Of a stretch of DNA of 64,000 bases, positions 1-13,800 are shown piece by piece; the stretch's first letter is position 1; every line of letters starts with the position of its first letter. The notes under the pieces were generated by a model, which saw only the letters and a list, made by a program, of their open reading frames with translations, did not search any database and had not been told where the DNA came from. The position numbers and the translations under genes are program-made. Source of the DNA: Saccharothrix sp. NRRL B-16348 (GTDB lineage Bacteria; Actinomycetota; Actinomycetes; Mycobacteriales; Pseudonocardiaceae). Location: the NCBI RefSeq assembly GCF_001280085.1, contig NZ_LGED01000147.1, forward strand, positions 1 to 64,000, written 5' to 3'.

Positions 1-752
1 CACCCGACCCCACCCCGAACGGTGAGCGGACCCCGTCCCGCACCCGACGGCGGCTGACGGTGCTGGCAGGCGTCCTGGTCGTGGTGGCAGGCGTGGTGCT
101 GGCCGTCGTGCTCAACGACGGCACGCAAGCCCCCGCCCAGAACAACGCCGCCTCCACCACCCCCACCACGACCACCACCGCCGAACCGTCACCCGACCCG
201 ACCACCACCGAACCGTCGTCCCCACCAACCACGACCACCACCCCACCCCCACCAGCGCCGCCGACGGCCACGACCACGACCACCGTCGCCGCGCCCCAAC
301 CACCTCCCGCGCGGGGCCCGCAGGACGGCATCCAGCAGATCCGGCTCGTCCACTCCGGCCTGTGCCTCGGCGAAGGCCCCGAGGCGTCCAACCCGCAGCG
401 CATCGTCCTCGGCCAGCACGACTGCGCCACCGCCGGCCCGCCCACCGAGCTGGAACGCCTCGCCGACGGCACCTACCGCATCAAGCTGCACAACGTGGTC
501 AACGGCCTGGGCTGCGCCACCATGGACTACGGCGGCACGCGGGACGGCCTGCTCCTCGCCGGCGACTACTGCGACGACAGCCGACCCGACCAGCGGTTCA
601 CCCTCGAACCGGCCAACGGCGGCTACCGCCTGCGCTCCGTCCCGGGTGCCGCGTACTGCATCGGCACCCTCGCCGGCCGCACCGACCCCGGCGTCCAGCT
701 GATCCAGAACCCCTGCAACGCCCAGGCCAGCCAGCTGTTCGTCTTCGGCTGA
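1..752 (+). CDS. Membrane-anchored ricin-type lectin domain protein (5' partial)
   Basis: The reading frame is open to the left window edge, so the true start lies outside; the GTG at 60 falls inside a hydrophobic segment and is an unlikely start. Order of parts: a charged juxtamembrane stretch (GERTPSRTRRRL), one membrane helix (VLAGVLVVVAGVVLAVVL), a Pro/Thr-rich linker of about 60 residues, and a C-terminal beta-trefoil-like region of about 140 residues with repeated QxxR/CLG/DCA motifs and paired cysteines typical of RICIN domains. The topology implies a cytoplasmic N-terminus and an extracellular carbohydrate-binding head. The missing N-terminal part could be a kinase or another cytoplasmic domain; that cannot be decided here. 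Confidence 0.75.
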   Translation, partial: PDPTPNGERTPSRTRRRLTVLAGVLVVVAGVVLAVVLNDGTQAPAQNNAASTTPTTTTTAEPSPDPTTTEPSSPPTTTTTPPPPAPPTATTTTTVAAPQPPPARGPQDGIQQIRLVHSGLCLGEGPEASNPQRIVLGQHDCATAGPPTELERLADGTYRIKLHNVVNGLGCATMDYGGTRDGLLLAGDYCDDSRPDQRFTLEPANGGYRLRSVPGAAYCIGTLAGRTDPGVQLIQNPCNAQASQLFVFG

Positions 753-823
753 CCCCACCGCCCGCCGAGCCGACCAACCGCCGCCCGCCGCCGACCCCCG
801 ACCCGACTCCGCCGCCCGACCGG

Positions 824-2857
824 TCAGGTGCGCATCTCGCGCGTCCGCCACATCACCAGCACGAAGTACGGCGTGCCGATCAACGCGATCACCAGCCCGG
901 CAGGCACCTGCGCGGGCGCGATGACGGTCCGCCCCACCGTGTCCGCCGCGCTCACGAGCACCGCACCGACCGCCGCCGCGACCGGCAGCACGCGCGCGTG
1001 CCGACCGCCGACCAACGACCGGGCCAGGTGCGGCGCGACCAACCCGACGAACGCCACCACACCGATCGCCGACACGGCCGTGGCCGCCAGCACGCCCGCC
1101 GCCACCAGGATCACCAGCCGCGACCGCTCCACCCGCATCCCCAGCACGCGCGGCGTGTCCTCGTCCAGGCTGTGCAGGTCCAGCTCGCGGTGCCGCGCCC
1201 ACAGCAACGGCGTCAGCAGCACCAGCGCCAGCGCGGTCGGCACCACCTGCTCCAACGTCCGCCCGTACGTCGAGCCGGACATCCACGTCAACGCCTTCGC
1301 GGTGTTCCACGGGTCCGACGTCACGATCAGCAGCGTGATCAACGCCATCCCGGCCGACCACATCGCGATGCCGATGACCACCAGCCGGTCCGAGTCCAGC
1401 CCCGACCGCCACGCCAGCCCGTAGACCAGCGCGAACGCCACCATCGCACCGGCGCCCGCCGCACCCGCGATGTGCCACGCGCCCGCCATCGGCACGGCCG
1501 TGATCAACGTGATCGCGCCGAGCCCCGCGCCCGCCGTGATGCCGAGCAGACCGGGTTCCGCCAACGGGTTGCGGCTCACCGACTGGATGCCGCACCCGGC
1601 CACCGCGAGCGCCGCACCGGCCACCAACGCGGCCAGCACGCGCGGCAGCCGCTGGTCGACCACGAACGTCAGCGCCGTGCCCGTCCGCCCCGCGAACCAG
1701 TTCGCCAGGTCGCCCAGCAGCACCAACCGGTCGCCGAGCATCAGCCCGACGGTCGGCGCCGCGACCAGCAGCACGCCCAGCACCACCGACGTCACCACGA
1801 GCCGCCGCGGCGACCCGGCCACGCCGACCCGTCCGGCGGGCGCCTGCCGGGGCGTCCCGCTGGACCGGCCCCGCCGCGCCAACCAGATCAGCACGACCGC
1901 GCCCAGGATCGTGGTCATCACCCCGGTCGGCACCCGCACCGCCGCCGCCGAACCCATGGCCGCCCGCAGCAGCACGTCCGCGCCGAGCACGATCACCACG
2001 CCGACGAGCCCGGACACCGGCAGCAGCATCCGGTGCTTGCCCAAGCCGGGCACGAACGGCGTCAGCAGCCGGGTGATCACCGGCGCGCTCAGCCCGACGA
2101 ACCCGATGGGCCCGGCGATCGTCACCGCCGCCGCCGTCAGCGCCACGGTCAGCAACACCGCGCCGACACGCGTCCGCCGCACCTTCAACCCCAGCACGGT
2201 CGCGTTGTCGTCACCCAGCGCCAGGATGTCGAGCGACCGGCCCATGACCAGCAGCGCCGCCACCGCGACCACCACGACCGGCGTCATCTGCGCGGTCGCG
2301 GCCAGGTCGCTCACCGTCAGCGAGCCGGAGCCCCAGGCGAACAGCCCGGTCGTCTCCTGCTCGTACATCAGCAGCAGCAGGACCGTCGCCGACTGGAGCG
2401 TCAGCATGACGGCGGAGCCGACGAGCACGAGCCGCGGGCTGGTCGAACCGCCGCCGGACAGCCCGAGCACGACGACCGACGCCGCGAGCCCGCCGACGAA
2501 CGCCGCACCGCCCGCGGGCAGCGTGGGCAGGCTCAGCCCGAACGCCGCGATGGCGACCACGGCCAGGTGCGAGCCCGCGTTCACGGCGAGCGTGTCCGGT
2601 GAGGCCAGCGGGTTGCGCGCCACCGACTGCATGCCCGCGCCGGCGACGCCCAAGGCGACGCCGAGCAGCAACGCGGCCAGCAGGCGCGGCACGCGCGAAC
2701 CCTCCAGCACGGCGAAGGTCTGCGCGTCCCCGTTGCCCACCAGGGCGTTGAGCACGTCGAGCACACCGGTCGACGCGGTGCCCTGGGTGAGGTGGACGGC
2801 GGAGAGCACGGCGATGAGCGCCACGATCCCCGCCGTCACGGCGGCGGTGCGCATCAT
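824..2857 (-). CDS. Fe(3+)-siderophore ABC transporter, fused double permease (FhuB-like)
   Basis: A 677-residue integral membrane protein made of two tandem FecCD permease units. Each half has the family signature RLPR...(G)xQSVxRNPLAxP, with the RNPLA motif at about residues 81 and 429, so one polypeptide supplies both halves of the channel, as in FhuB; most actinobacterial systems use two genes. I chose the ATG that overlaps the TGA of the binding-protein gene by one base (TGATG); it is followed by a second Met. The frame stays open upstream, but that part overlaps the lipoprotein gene and shows no family similarity. It is the last gene of a three-gene minus-strand siderophore uptake operon. 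Confidence 0.9.
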   Translation of the reverse strand: MMRTAAVTAGIVALIAVLSAVHLTQGTASTGVLDVLNALVGNGDAQTFAVLEGSRVPRLLAALLLGVALGVAGAGMQSVARNPLASPDTLAVNAGSHLAVVAIAAFGLSLPTLPAGGAAFVGGLAASVVVLGLSGGGSTSPRLVLVGSAVMLTLQSATVLLLLMYEQETTGLFAWGSGSLTVSDLAATAQMTPVVVVAVAALLVMGRSLDILALGDDNATVLGLKVRRTRVGAVLLTVALTAAAVTIAGPIGFVGLSAPVITRLLTPFVPGLGKHRMLLPVSGLVGVVIVLGADVLLRAAMGSAAAVRVPTGVMTTILGAVVLIWLARRGRSSGTPRQAPAGRVGVAGSPRRLVVTSVVLGVLLVAAPTVGLMLGDRLVLLGDLANWFAGRTGTALTFVVDQRLPRVLAALVAGAALAVAGCGIQSVSRNPLAEPGLLGITAGAGLGAITLITAVPMAGAWHIAGAAGAGAMVAFALVYGLAWRSGLDSDRLVVIGIAMWSAGMALITLLIVTSDPWNTAKALTWMSGSTYGRTLEQVVPTALALVLLTPLLWARHRELDLHSLDEDTPRVLGMRVERSRLVILVAAGVLAATAVSAIGVVAFVGLVAPHLARSLVGGRHARVLPVAAAVGAVLVSAADTVGRTVIAPAQVPAGLVIALIGTPYFVLVMWRTREMRT

Positions 2858-3822
2858 CAGGCGGTGGCAGCCTTCACGAACTGCTCGGCGACGTGGACGA
2901 CCGACTTCGGCCCGCCGAACGTCCACGTGCCCGGCTCCAGCTTGACGACCTTCTTGTTCACCACGAACGGCAGCCGCTGCCACACCGGGTTGGCGGCGAG
3001 GCCGGTGGTGAACACGTCGTCCTCGGAGGCGCTGTAGAACAGCATCGTCTTCGGGTCGGTGAGCGCGGTCAGGCCCTCGACGTCGGTGGCGCCCAGGCCC
3101 CACTGCGGGTCGACCTCGCCGGTCCACGCGTTCTTCAGGCCGACCGCCTCGGCGGCGTCGGAGACGAGCGAGCCCTTGCCGAACGGGCGGATGTTGACGG
3201 TGCTGCCCTCCAGCCAGCCGTCGGCCATGAGGAACGGCGTGCCGGTCGCGCCCTTGGCCTCGACGGCCTTCTTGCCGTCGGCCAGCGCGGTGTCCAGCTC
3301 GGACAGCAGCTTGTCGCCCTCGGCGGCCTTGCCGACGGCCTGCGCGATGAGCTTCGTGTCCTCGCGCAGCCGGTCGAGGTTGCGGGAGGCGTCGCTGGCC
3401 TGGGTGACGATCACGGGGACGTACTTCTCCAGCTGGCCGACCAGCGTCTCGTCCCGGCCCTTGGCCATGATCACCAGGTCGGGGTCGAGCGCGACGATCG
3501 AGTCGACGCTGGGCTCGTTGCGCTTGCCCACGTCCTTCACGTCGGCGGCGAGCGGCACCGTCGCGTCCCACGTCTTGTAACCGGTGGCGTCCGCGACACC
3601 CACCGGCATGACACCCAGAGAGGCGACGGTTTCGGTCTCGGCCCACTCCAGCGTGACGACCTTCTTGGCCGGGGAGTCGAGCTTGACCTCCTTGCCGCGG
3701 GAGTCGGTCACGGTGACGGGCCCGCCGGCGGACTCGGTCGGCGTGGACGTCGGGGTCTCGGTCGTGCCGCACGCGGACAGCAGCACGGCCGCCGTCACGA
3801 GGGCAGGGGTGAGCAAGCGCAT
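2857..3822 (-). CDS. Iron-siderophore ABC transporter substrate-binding lipoprotein
   Basis: A 321-residue FecB/FepB-type periplasmic-binding-like protein. The N-terminus is a lipoprotein signal with lipobox LLSAC and lipidation Cys18, followed by a Thr/Ser/Pro linker, then the TROY/FecB fold beginning near VTVTDSRGKEVKLDSPAKKV. It also has the usual long central helix (DRLREDTKLIAQAVGK). It should capture ferric siderophore outside the membrane and deliver it to the downstream fused permease, whose start overlaps its stop. It follows the ATPase gene by about 31 bp, so the three genes form one operon. The substrate cannot be told from sequence. Confidence 0.92.
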   Translation of the reverse strand: MRLLTPALVTAAVLLSACGTTETPTSTPTESAGGPVTVTDSRGKEVKLDSPAKKVVTLEWAETETVASLGVMPVGVADATGYKTWDATVPLAADVKDVGKRNEPSVDSIVALDPDLVIMAKGRDETLVGQLEKYVPVIVTQASDASRNLDRLREDTKLIAQAVGKAAEGDKLLSELDTALADGKKAVEAKGATGTPFLMADGWLEGSTVNIRPFGKGSLVSDAAEAVGLKNAWTGEVDPQWGLGATDVEGLTALTDPKTMLFYSASEDDVFTTGLAANPVWQRLPFVVNKKVVKLEPGTWTFGGPKSVVHVAEQFVKAATA

Positions 3823-3853
3823 CGCTGGAACCTCTCGGGTGAAGGGGAAGGGG

Positions 3854-4671
<818 letters not shown>

Positions 4672-4672
<1 letters not shown>

Positions 4673-4690
4673 GAGGGGAGCCTAACCTAA
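4672..4690 (-). promoter_or_regulatory. Iron box (DtxR/IdeR/DmdR-type operator)
   Basis: TGAGGGGAGCCTAACCTAA matches the IdeR/DtxR consensus TTAGGTTAGGCTAACCTAA at 15 of 19 positions; the right half CCTAACCTAA is perfect. It touches the start codon of the siderophore ATPase gene. A second partial half-site (GGTTAGGCC on the minus strand) lies at about 4733-4742, so two repressor dimers could bind. Binding by a DtxR-family protein is inferred from the consensus. Confidence 0.75.
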
Positions 4691-4762
4691 CGACACGGAT
4701 CACCCATATGGGCGTGATCTACTGCACTTCCTGGCCTAACCGGTAACGCGGTGCGAGCAAGA

Positions 4763-7676
<2,914 letters not shown>

Positions 7677-7747
7677 CGGGTAGCTGAAGGGAAATCGTCA
7701 CAATGTCGAACAATGGGCAGACGTGATTTACGAGACCTTTCACTCCT

Positions 7748-7762
7748 GAATTCGCGGAATTC
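7748..7762. promoter_or_regulatory. Paired GAATTC motif upstream of SARP gene
   Basis: GAATTC-GCG-GAATTC: two identical palindromic hexamers nine bp apart, about 18 bp before the GTG of the regulator, with a TATGAC hexamer between. It could be an operator or part of the promoter. No known consensus is matched, so this is a weak call. Confidence 0.25.
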
Positions 7763-7779
7763 GGTGGCAGTATGACGCC

Positions 7780-10578
7780 GTGGTCGAGGGCAGAGTTCGC
7801 TACCGGTTGTTGGGCGCGGTCGCGGCACACCTCGACGGCGAGCCGGTGCGGCTCGGCGGGCCCAAGCAGCGCGCGGTGCTCGCCGCCCTGCTGCTCAACG
7901 CCAACCGCGTCGTCTCCGAGGACCAGCTGATCGGGCTCGTCTGGGACGGCGAGCCGCCCACCAGCGCGCGCGGCCAGCTCCAGGTGCGGATCTGGGAGCT
8001 GCGCAAGCTCCTCGGCCGGTCCGCGATCGTGCGCCGCTCGCCCGGCTACCTGATCGAGGTCGCGCCGGGGCAGCTGGACGTGCAGGTGTTCTGCGACGCG
8101 GTCACGGCGGCGCGCGTCGACCTGGCCGAGGGGCGGGTGGACGCGGGCGTCGCCCGGCTGCGGGACGCGCTGGCGCTGTGGGAGGGCCCCGTGCTCGGCG
8201 GGGTGACCGAGGCGTTGCAGGACCGGGAGAGCCGGCTGCTCGACGAACGGCGGCTGGCCGCGGTCGAGGACCTGTTCGACGCCGAGCTGCGCGCCGGGCG
8301 GCACGCGGACGTGATCGGCGAGCTGCGGCGGACCGCCGGCGAGTACCCGTTCCGGGAACGGCTCCAGGCCGCGTTGATGCTCGCCCTGCACCGGTCGGGC
8401 CGCACGTCCGAGGCGTTGGCGGTGTACGCGGAGACGCGGCGGCGGTTCGCCGAGGAGCTGGGCATCGAGCCGGGGCGTGAGCTGCAGGAGCTGCACGTCC
8501 AGGTGTTGCAGGGCGACCCGCCGTCAGGTGACGCCCCGATGGCGCGCCCGGCCCAGCTGCCGCACGACGTGCGCGGGTTCACCGGTCGGCACGCGGAGCT
8601 GGCGCGGTTGGACGACACCGGCATCTGGCTGATCACGGGTGCGGCCGGCGTCGGGAAGACCGCGTTGGCGGTGCACTGGGCGCGGCGGGCGCGTGACCGG
8701 TTCCCGGACGGCCAGCTGTACGTGGACCTGCGCGGGTTCGACGCCGACCACGAGCCCGTGCCGCCCGCCGCGGCCCTGGCGCAGTTGCTGCGGGCGTTGG
8801 GGCAGCAGCGGCTGCCGTCCGACGTGGACGAGCTGGCCGCGCTGTACCGGACCGTGCTGGCGGACCGGGACGTGCTGGTACTGCTGGACAACGCGCGCGA
8901 CGGCGACCAGGTGGCACCGCTGCTGCCGCCGTCCGGGATGGTGCTGGTGACCAGCCGGCACCGGCTGGGCGACCTGGTCGCGCGGGCCGGGGCGCGGTCG
9001 CTGCCGCTGTCCGTGCTGCCCGCCGCCGACTCCCGCGCCCTGCTCACCGGGGTGCTGGGCGTCGAGTCGTCCGCGGCGCTCGACGAACTGGCGCGCCTGT
9101 GCGGCCACCTGCCGCTCGCGCTGCGCATCGCCGCGGCGAACCTCGGGCCGCAGGCGCGGATCGACGACCTGGTGGCCGACCTGCGCGCCGACCCGTTGAC
9201 CGGGCTGACCGTGGACGGCGCCGACGAGAGCCTGCTGACCAGGGCGTTCGACGTGTCGTACGCGGCGCTGGCACCCGGCTCGCGGCGGCTGTTCCGGCTG
9301 CTCGGGCTGGTGCCGGGCGCCGACTTCACGCCACGCGTGGCGGCCGCGTTGCTGGACGTGCCGCCCGCCGAGGCGGGTCGGCTGCTGCACGGGCTGGCCG
9401 CCGCGCACCTGGTGGAGCAGCACGGGCCCGGTCGGTTCCGGTTCCACGACCTGGTGCGCGACTACGCGCGCACGTTCGGCGGCGAGGAGGGCGCGTGGGA
9501 CCGGCTGGTGGAGTTCTGCCTGGCGGCGGTGGACGGGGTTGACCGGCACTTCAGCCGCCGTCCGCTGCGGCTGCCGCGGGACGCCGACCCGGCGTTCGAG
9601 GTGGACTTCGCGTCGTCCGCCGAGGCCGTGGCGTGGTTGGAGGCGGAGCACGACAACCTGACCGCGGTGCTGCGGCACGCCGCCGTGGACGGTCCGCACC
9701 CGACCGCGTGGTACCTGGCGGACGCGATCCGGTCGGTGTTCCTGCACCGGGGGCTGCGGGCGGAGTGGCTGGAGGTCGCGATCCCGGTGCTGGAGGCGGC
9801 CCGGGGCGTGCCGCGCGTGGAGGCGTTGATGCGGCAGGGCATCGGTGCGGCGTGCGTCCACCTCGGGCGGCGTGACGAGGCGATCCGGCACCTGGAGGCG
9901 GCGTTGCTGGCGCACCGCGAGGCCGACTGGCCGGAGGGCGAGGCGGCGACCGCGAACAGCCTGGGCATCGCGCTGCTGGCGTCCGGCCGGTTCACCGAGG
10001 CGAGTGACCTGTTCACCCGGTCGTTGGACGCGGGGACGCGGACCGACCGGATGATGGCGTTGAACAACCTGGGGTTCGCCGAACGCCAGTCCGGCCGCCT
10101 GGACAAGGCACTGGAGCACCTGACCCGCGCGTTGGCGATCAGCACGGAGGACGGCTCGCAGTGGGGCGAGGCCGTGGCGCGGGTGAACCTGGGGCACGTG
10201 CTCCGGTCGTGCGGCGACCTGGCGGGCGCGCGTGACCACTTGATGGCGGCGTGCGCGTTGCACCGGCACCTGGGCAACCGCTACGGCGAGGCGTCGGCGT
10301 TGACCGGCCTGAGCCTGGTCGCCACCGACTCGGGCGACTTCGCCGACGCCCTGTCCCACGCCGCCGACGCCCTGGCCGTCGCCCGCAGCGAGGAGAACCG
10401 CGAAACCGAGGTGGGCGCGCTCATCGCCCTGGGCAACGCCGAATCTGCCGCCGGCCACCACCGTGACGCCGAACTCCACCACCGCCAAGCCGTGACCCTG
10501 GCCCGCCGCTGGTCCTCCCCCTGGCAACTGACCGAAGCCGAAACCGCCCACCGCACCACCACGTCCATCCACACCTGA
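7780..10578 (+). CDS. AfsR/SARP-family transcriptional regulator with NB-ARC and TPR domains
   Basis: 932 residues in the AfsR architecture. Residues 1-95 are an OmpR-like winged helix (RYRLLGAVAAHLDGEPVRLG...), 100-245 the bacterial transcriptional activator domain, about 260-540 a STAND/NB-ARC ATPase with Walker A GAAGVGKTA (Lys293) and the motif FPDGQLYVDLRGF, and 640-920 tetratricopeptide repeats. Such proteins activate secondary metabolite or developmental promoters through direct repeats, with ATP and peptide/protein sensing by the C-terminal parts. It lies about 100 bp downstream of geosmin synthase on the same strand, so a link to geosmin or to nearby secreted proteins is possible but not shown. 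The GTG start is preceded at six bp by a -10-like hexamer, suggesting a short or absent leader. Confidence 0.9.
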   Translation: MVEGRVRYRLLGAVAAHLDGEPVRLGGPKQRAVLAALLLNANRVVSEDQLIGLVWDGEPPTSARGQLQVRIWELRKLLGRSAIVRRSPGYLIEVAPGQLDVQVFCDAVTAARVDLAEGRVDAGVARLRDALALWEGPVLGGVTEALQDRESRLLDERRLAAVEDLFDAELRAGRHADVIGELRRTAGEYPFRERLQAALMLALHRSGRTSEALAVYAETRRRFAEELGIEPGRELQELHVQVLQGDPPSGDAPMARPAQLPHDVRGFTGRHAELARLDDTGIWLITGAAGVGKTALAVHWARRARDRFPDGQLYVDLRGFDADHEPVPPAAALAQLLRALGQQRLPSDVDELAALYRTVLADRDVLVLLDNARDGDQVAPLLPPSGMVLVTSRHRLGDLVARAGARSLPLSVLPAADSRALLTGVLGVESSAALDELARLCGHLPLALRIAAANLGPQARIDDLVADLRADPLTGLTVDGADESLLTRAFDVSYAALAPGSRRLFRLLGLVPGADFTPRVAAALLDVPPAEAGRLLHGLAAAHLVEQHGPGRFRFHDLVRDYARTFGGEEGAWDRLVEFCLAAVDGVDRHFSRRPLRLPRDADPAFEVDFASSAEAVAWLEAEHDNLTAVLRHAAVDGPHPTAWYLADAIRSVFLHRGLRAEWLEVAIPVLEAARGVPRVEALMRQGIGAACVHLGRRDEAIRHLEAALLAHREADWPEGEAATANSLGIALLASGRFTEASDLFTRSLDAGTRTDRMMALNNLGFAERQSGRLDKALEHLTRALAISTEDGSQWGEAVARVNLGHVLRSCGDLAGARDHLMAACALHRHLGNRYGEASALTGLSLVATDSGDFADALSHAADALAVARSEENRETEVGALIALGNAESAAGHHRDAELHHRQAVTLARRWSSPWQLTEAETAHRTTTSIHT

Positions 10579-10580
10579 CG

Positions 10581-10725
10581 GGCGTGTCCTACCTCCAGAA
10601 CGCGCGTGTCCTACGTTCCCGTACCCCGAGTTGAACGCTCAGAACAGTCGATCTTGTTCTGAGCGTTCAACTCGGCTGTTCCGAACGTAGGACACGCGTG
10701 ACGGGAACGTAGGACACGCGCGGGT
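10581..10725. repeat. Nested palindromic intergenic repeat, copy 1
   Basis: A large inverted structure begins two bases after the SARP stop. Outer arms 10601-10622 and 10701-10722 are perfect 22-bp complements. Inner arms 10628-10646 and 10655-10673 are perfect 19-bp complements around an 8-base loop. An extra half-copy (GCGTGTCCTACCTCCAGAA) precedes and a further copy (GAACGTAGGACACGCG) sits at 10683-10698. The same units recur near 38.9 and 57.8 kb. There is no T-run, so if it ends transcription it is not a classical intrinsic terminator. A mobile REP-like element is the alternative. Confidence 0.85.
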
Positions 10726-10803
10726 GGAAGTGGAAGGGAAGTGAGGTGGAAGTGGAGGTGCTTAGCGTCCCCGACGGCCTGCTCAGTCGACTGGGGGAGC
10801 GGT

Positions 10804-13800
10804 ATGTCGTCGCGTGTGCGCAAAGCCGGGCTGCTCGGAGTGCTGTGGGCGTCCGGCCCGGCCAAGGTGGTCGCCGTGGCCGCGGTGCTGGCCGTCACGG
10901 CCACCAGCGGCGGGGACGCGATCAACGGGTGGGGGCGGTCCGAGACCTACGCCGCCGACAAGAGCGTCGTGCCGGGACCCGGCCAACGGTGGGGTGAAGC
11001 GCAGGCCGACCCGGACCACCTCGAAGGCGCGCCGAACAACAACACGGTCCCCGACTCCCTGAGATCCCGGTACCCGAAGGTCCGGTGGGACGTCCAGCCG
11101 CACAACACCGCGTCGGTGGACACGCCGCCCGCCACCGAGACCAAGGGCTTCGAAGAGGGCAAGAGCCAGGAGAAGCCCGAGGCGCGCACCAAGCACGAGA
11201 AGGTCTACGCGAACCCGGACGGCACCGAGACCACCGAGTTCTCCGCCGGCGCGCTCAACTACCGCGACGGCGACCAGTGGAAGCCGATCGAGCCGAACCT
11301 CGTCCCGAACGACGAGGGCTGGCACAACGCCGCCGACGAGGTGGACGTCCGCCTGGCCCGCCGCGCCGACGCCGAACGCCTCACCACCCTCACCGTCGAC
11401 GCCGACCACGAGGTCTCCTACGGCCTCGCCGGCGCGCACGAGGTCGACGGCGCCGCGAACGGCAGCACGGCCACCTACCCCGAGGTCCAGCCGGGCGTGG
11501 ACCTGGAGTTGGAGTCGCAGCCGGGCGGTGTGAAGGAGACCCTGGTCCTCACCCGCCCCGGCGCCACCACCTTCACGTTCCCGCTCACCCTCAAGAACCT
11601 CACCGCGCACGTCGAGCACAACCAGGTCCTGCTGAAGGACCAGAGCGGCACGACGAGAGCCGTCATCCCGCCCGGCGACATGGTCGACGCCAACGGCCAC
11701 CGCTCCACCGCCGTCACCTACGCCCTGACCAGCCACGACGGCCGCCAAGCCCTCCAGCTCACCCTGGACGCGGCCTGGCTGGCCCAGGCGGCCTACCCGG
11801 TCGCGGTCGACCCGACCATCCAGCTCCCGGTCGTGGGCGAGGCCGCCGACAGCAGCCTCTACGTCAACGGCACCTCGTCGTCCCCGGGCGGCAACACCCT
11901 GATGGTCGGCCCCAACGCCGCCTCGTACCTCCGCTTCGGCAGCCTGGTCGACAAGCTCCGCCACCACACGATCTTCGGCGCGCAGCTGTGGCTGGTGAAC
12001 TACGACGCCGACTCGTGCAGGCCGCGCAACGTCACCGTCCACCCGGTCACCCAGAGCTGGGCGTCCAGCGACGACGTGGACTTCCCCGGCCCGGGCACCG
12101 GCCGCCAACTCGCCGAGCGGTCCTTCGCGCACGGCCACATCGCGTTCGGCCAGTCGTCCTCCAACTGCCCCACCGCGGGCGAGCTGATCAACCTCGGCGG
12201 CGGCGGACGCGACCTGGTGCAGAAGTGGGTCAACGGCGAGCAGGCCAACCACGGCCTCTCGCTGCGCGCGAGCGGCGACGGTTCCGGCAAGAAGTTCACC
12301 GGCCCCGCCACCGCCAACCCGCCGCGCCTCTACGTCACGCACAGCCCGTACAACGCGACGTACGCGCTGGCCGACCCGGTGCCGAACCCGCCGGTCCTGC
12401 AGAACCAGGACGGCAAGGTCAAGATCGCGGTCACCAACAAGAGCGCCTCCGCCTGGGCGCCCGGCGACTACTACCTCGCCTACCGCGCCTACAACGCCAA
12501 GACCGGCGCGTCGGTCGTCCAGCAGCGCTCGGCCAACCTGACCGCCACGGTCAGCCGCAACCAGCGCGTCACGCTCGACGCCACGGTCAAGGCACTGCCG
12601 CCGGGCAAGTACTTCCTCGACTTCACCATGGTCAAGACCGGCGGCCCGGTGTTCACCGACCACCAGGTCCCGCCCGGCCGGATCGTGCTGGAGGTCTTCG
12701 ACATCCCGCCGGTCGTCCAGGAGCTGTACCCGCAGAACGGCTACCAGACGCCGACCCTCACCCCGCAGCTCTGGGCACGCGCGCTGGACGTCGACGCACC
12801 CCCGAGCGTCACCATGCAGTTCAAGTTCGAGATCTGCGAACGTGACGCCGCGAACAAGCCGGTCAACTGCGTGAACTCGGGCTACCAGGCCAAAACCGCC
12901 TGGACCGTCCCCGCAGGCACGCTCAAGTGGAGCAAGGCCTACGACTGGCGCGCGTACGTCAAGGACGCCACCAACGAGATCATCTCGCCGTATTCGACGG
13001 TCCTCACCAGCGTCCCGCAGCCGGAGATCACCTCACGCCTCGCGGGCGGCCCGTACGGCACCAAGGACCAGGAGTTCGACCCGCAGACGGGCAACTACTC
13101 CACCGCCGCCGTGGACGCCTCGGTCACCACGGTCGGCCCGGAGCTGCGCGTGGTCCGCACCTACAACAGCCTGGACCCGCGCCGTGACGGCATCTTCGGC
13201 GCCGGCTGGTCCACCCGCTACGACATGAAGCTCGTCCCGGACGACGACGGCTCCGGCAACGTCGTGATCACCTATCCGGACGGGCAGCAGGTCCGCTTCG
13301 GCCGCAACGCCGACGGCACGTTCGCCGCGCCGTTCGGCCGCCAGGCCAAGCTGACCGTCGACACGACCGCGTGGCGGCTGCTCGACCTGTCGGGCACCAC
13401 CTACCAGTTCTCCCTCAACGGCAGGCTGAACCGGATCACCGACAGCGCCAACCGCGCGGTCGTGCTGACCTACGACACCACCACCGGCAAGCTGCAGAAA
13501 GCCCAGGTGTCCAACAGCCAGACCAACACCGCCGGCCGGTCCGTCACGTTCACCTGGACCGGCAACCGCGTCACCGCCGTCAAGGCCGACCAGACGACGT
13601 GGAGCTACACCTACACCGGCGACCTGCTCACCAAGGTGTGCGCGGGCACGTGCACCACCTACGAGTACACGGCCGGCTCGCACTACCGCACCTCGGTCCT
13701 CGACTCGCGCCCCGAGTCGTACTGGCGGCTGGGCGAACCGGAGGGCACGGCCGCCGCCAGCGAGGTGGCGGTCAACCTCGGCAAGGACGTCGGCACGTAC

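Noticed and set aside
189..1595. Minus-strand frame across the lectin protein and permease end
   Set aside because: It crosses a clear gene boundary and lacks any domain; shadow of the lectin and permease genes.
2858..3772. Extended N-terminus of the fused permease
   Set aside because: The extension overlaps the binding lipoprotein gene in another frame and is not permease-like; the overlapping ATG gives a normal start.
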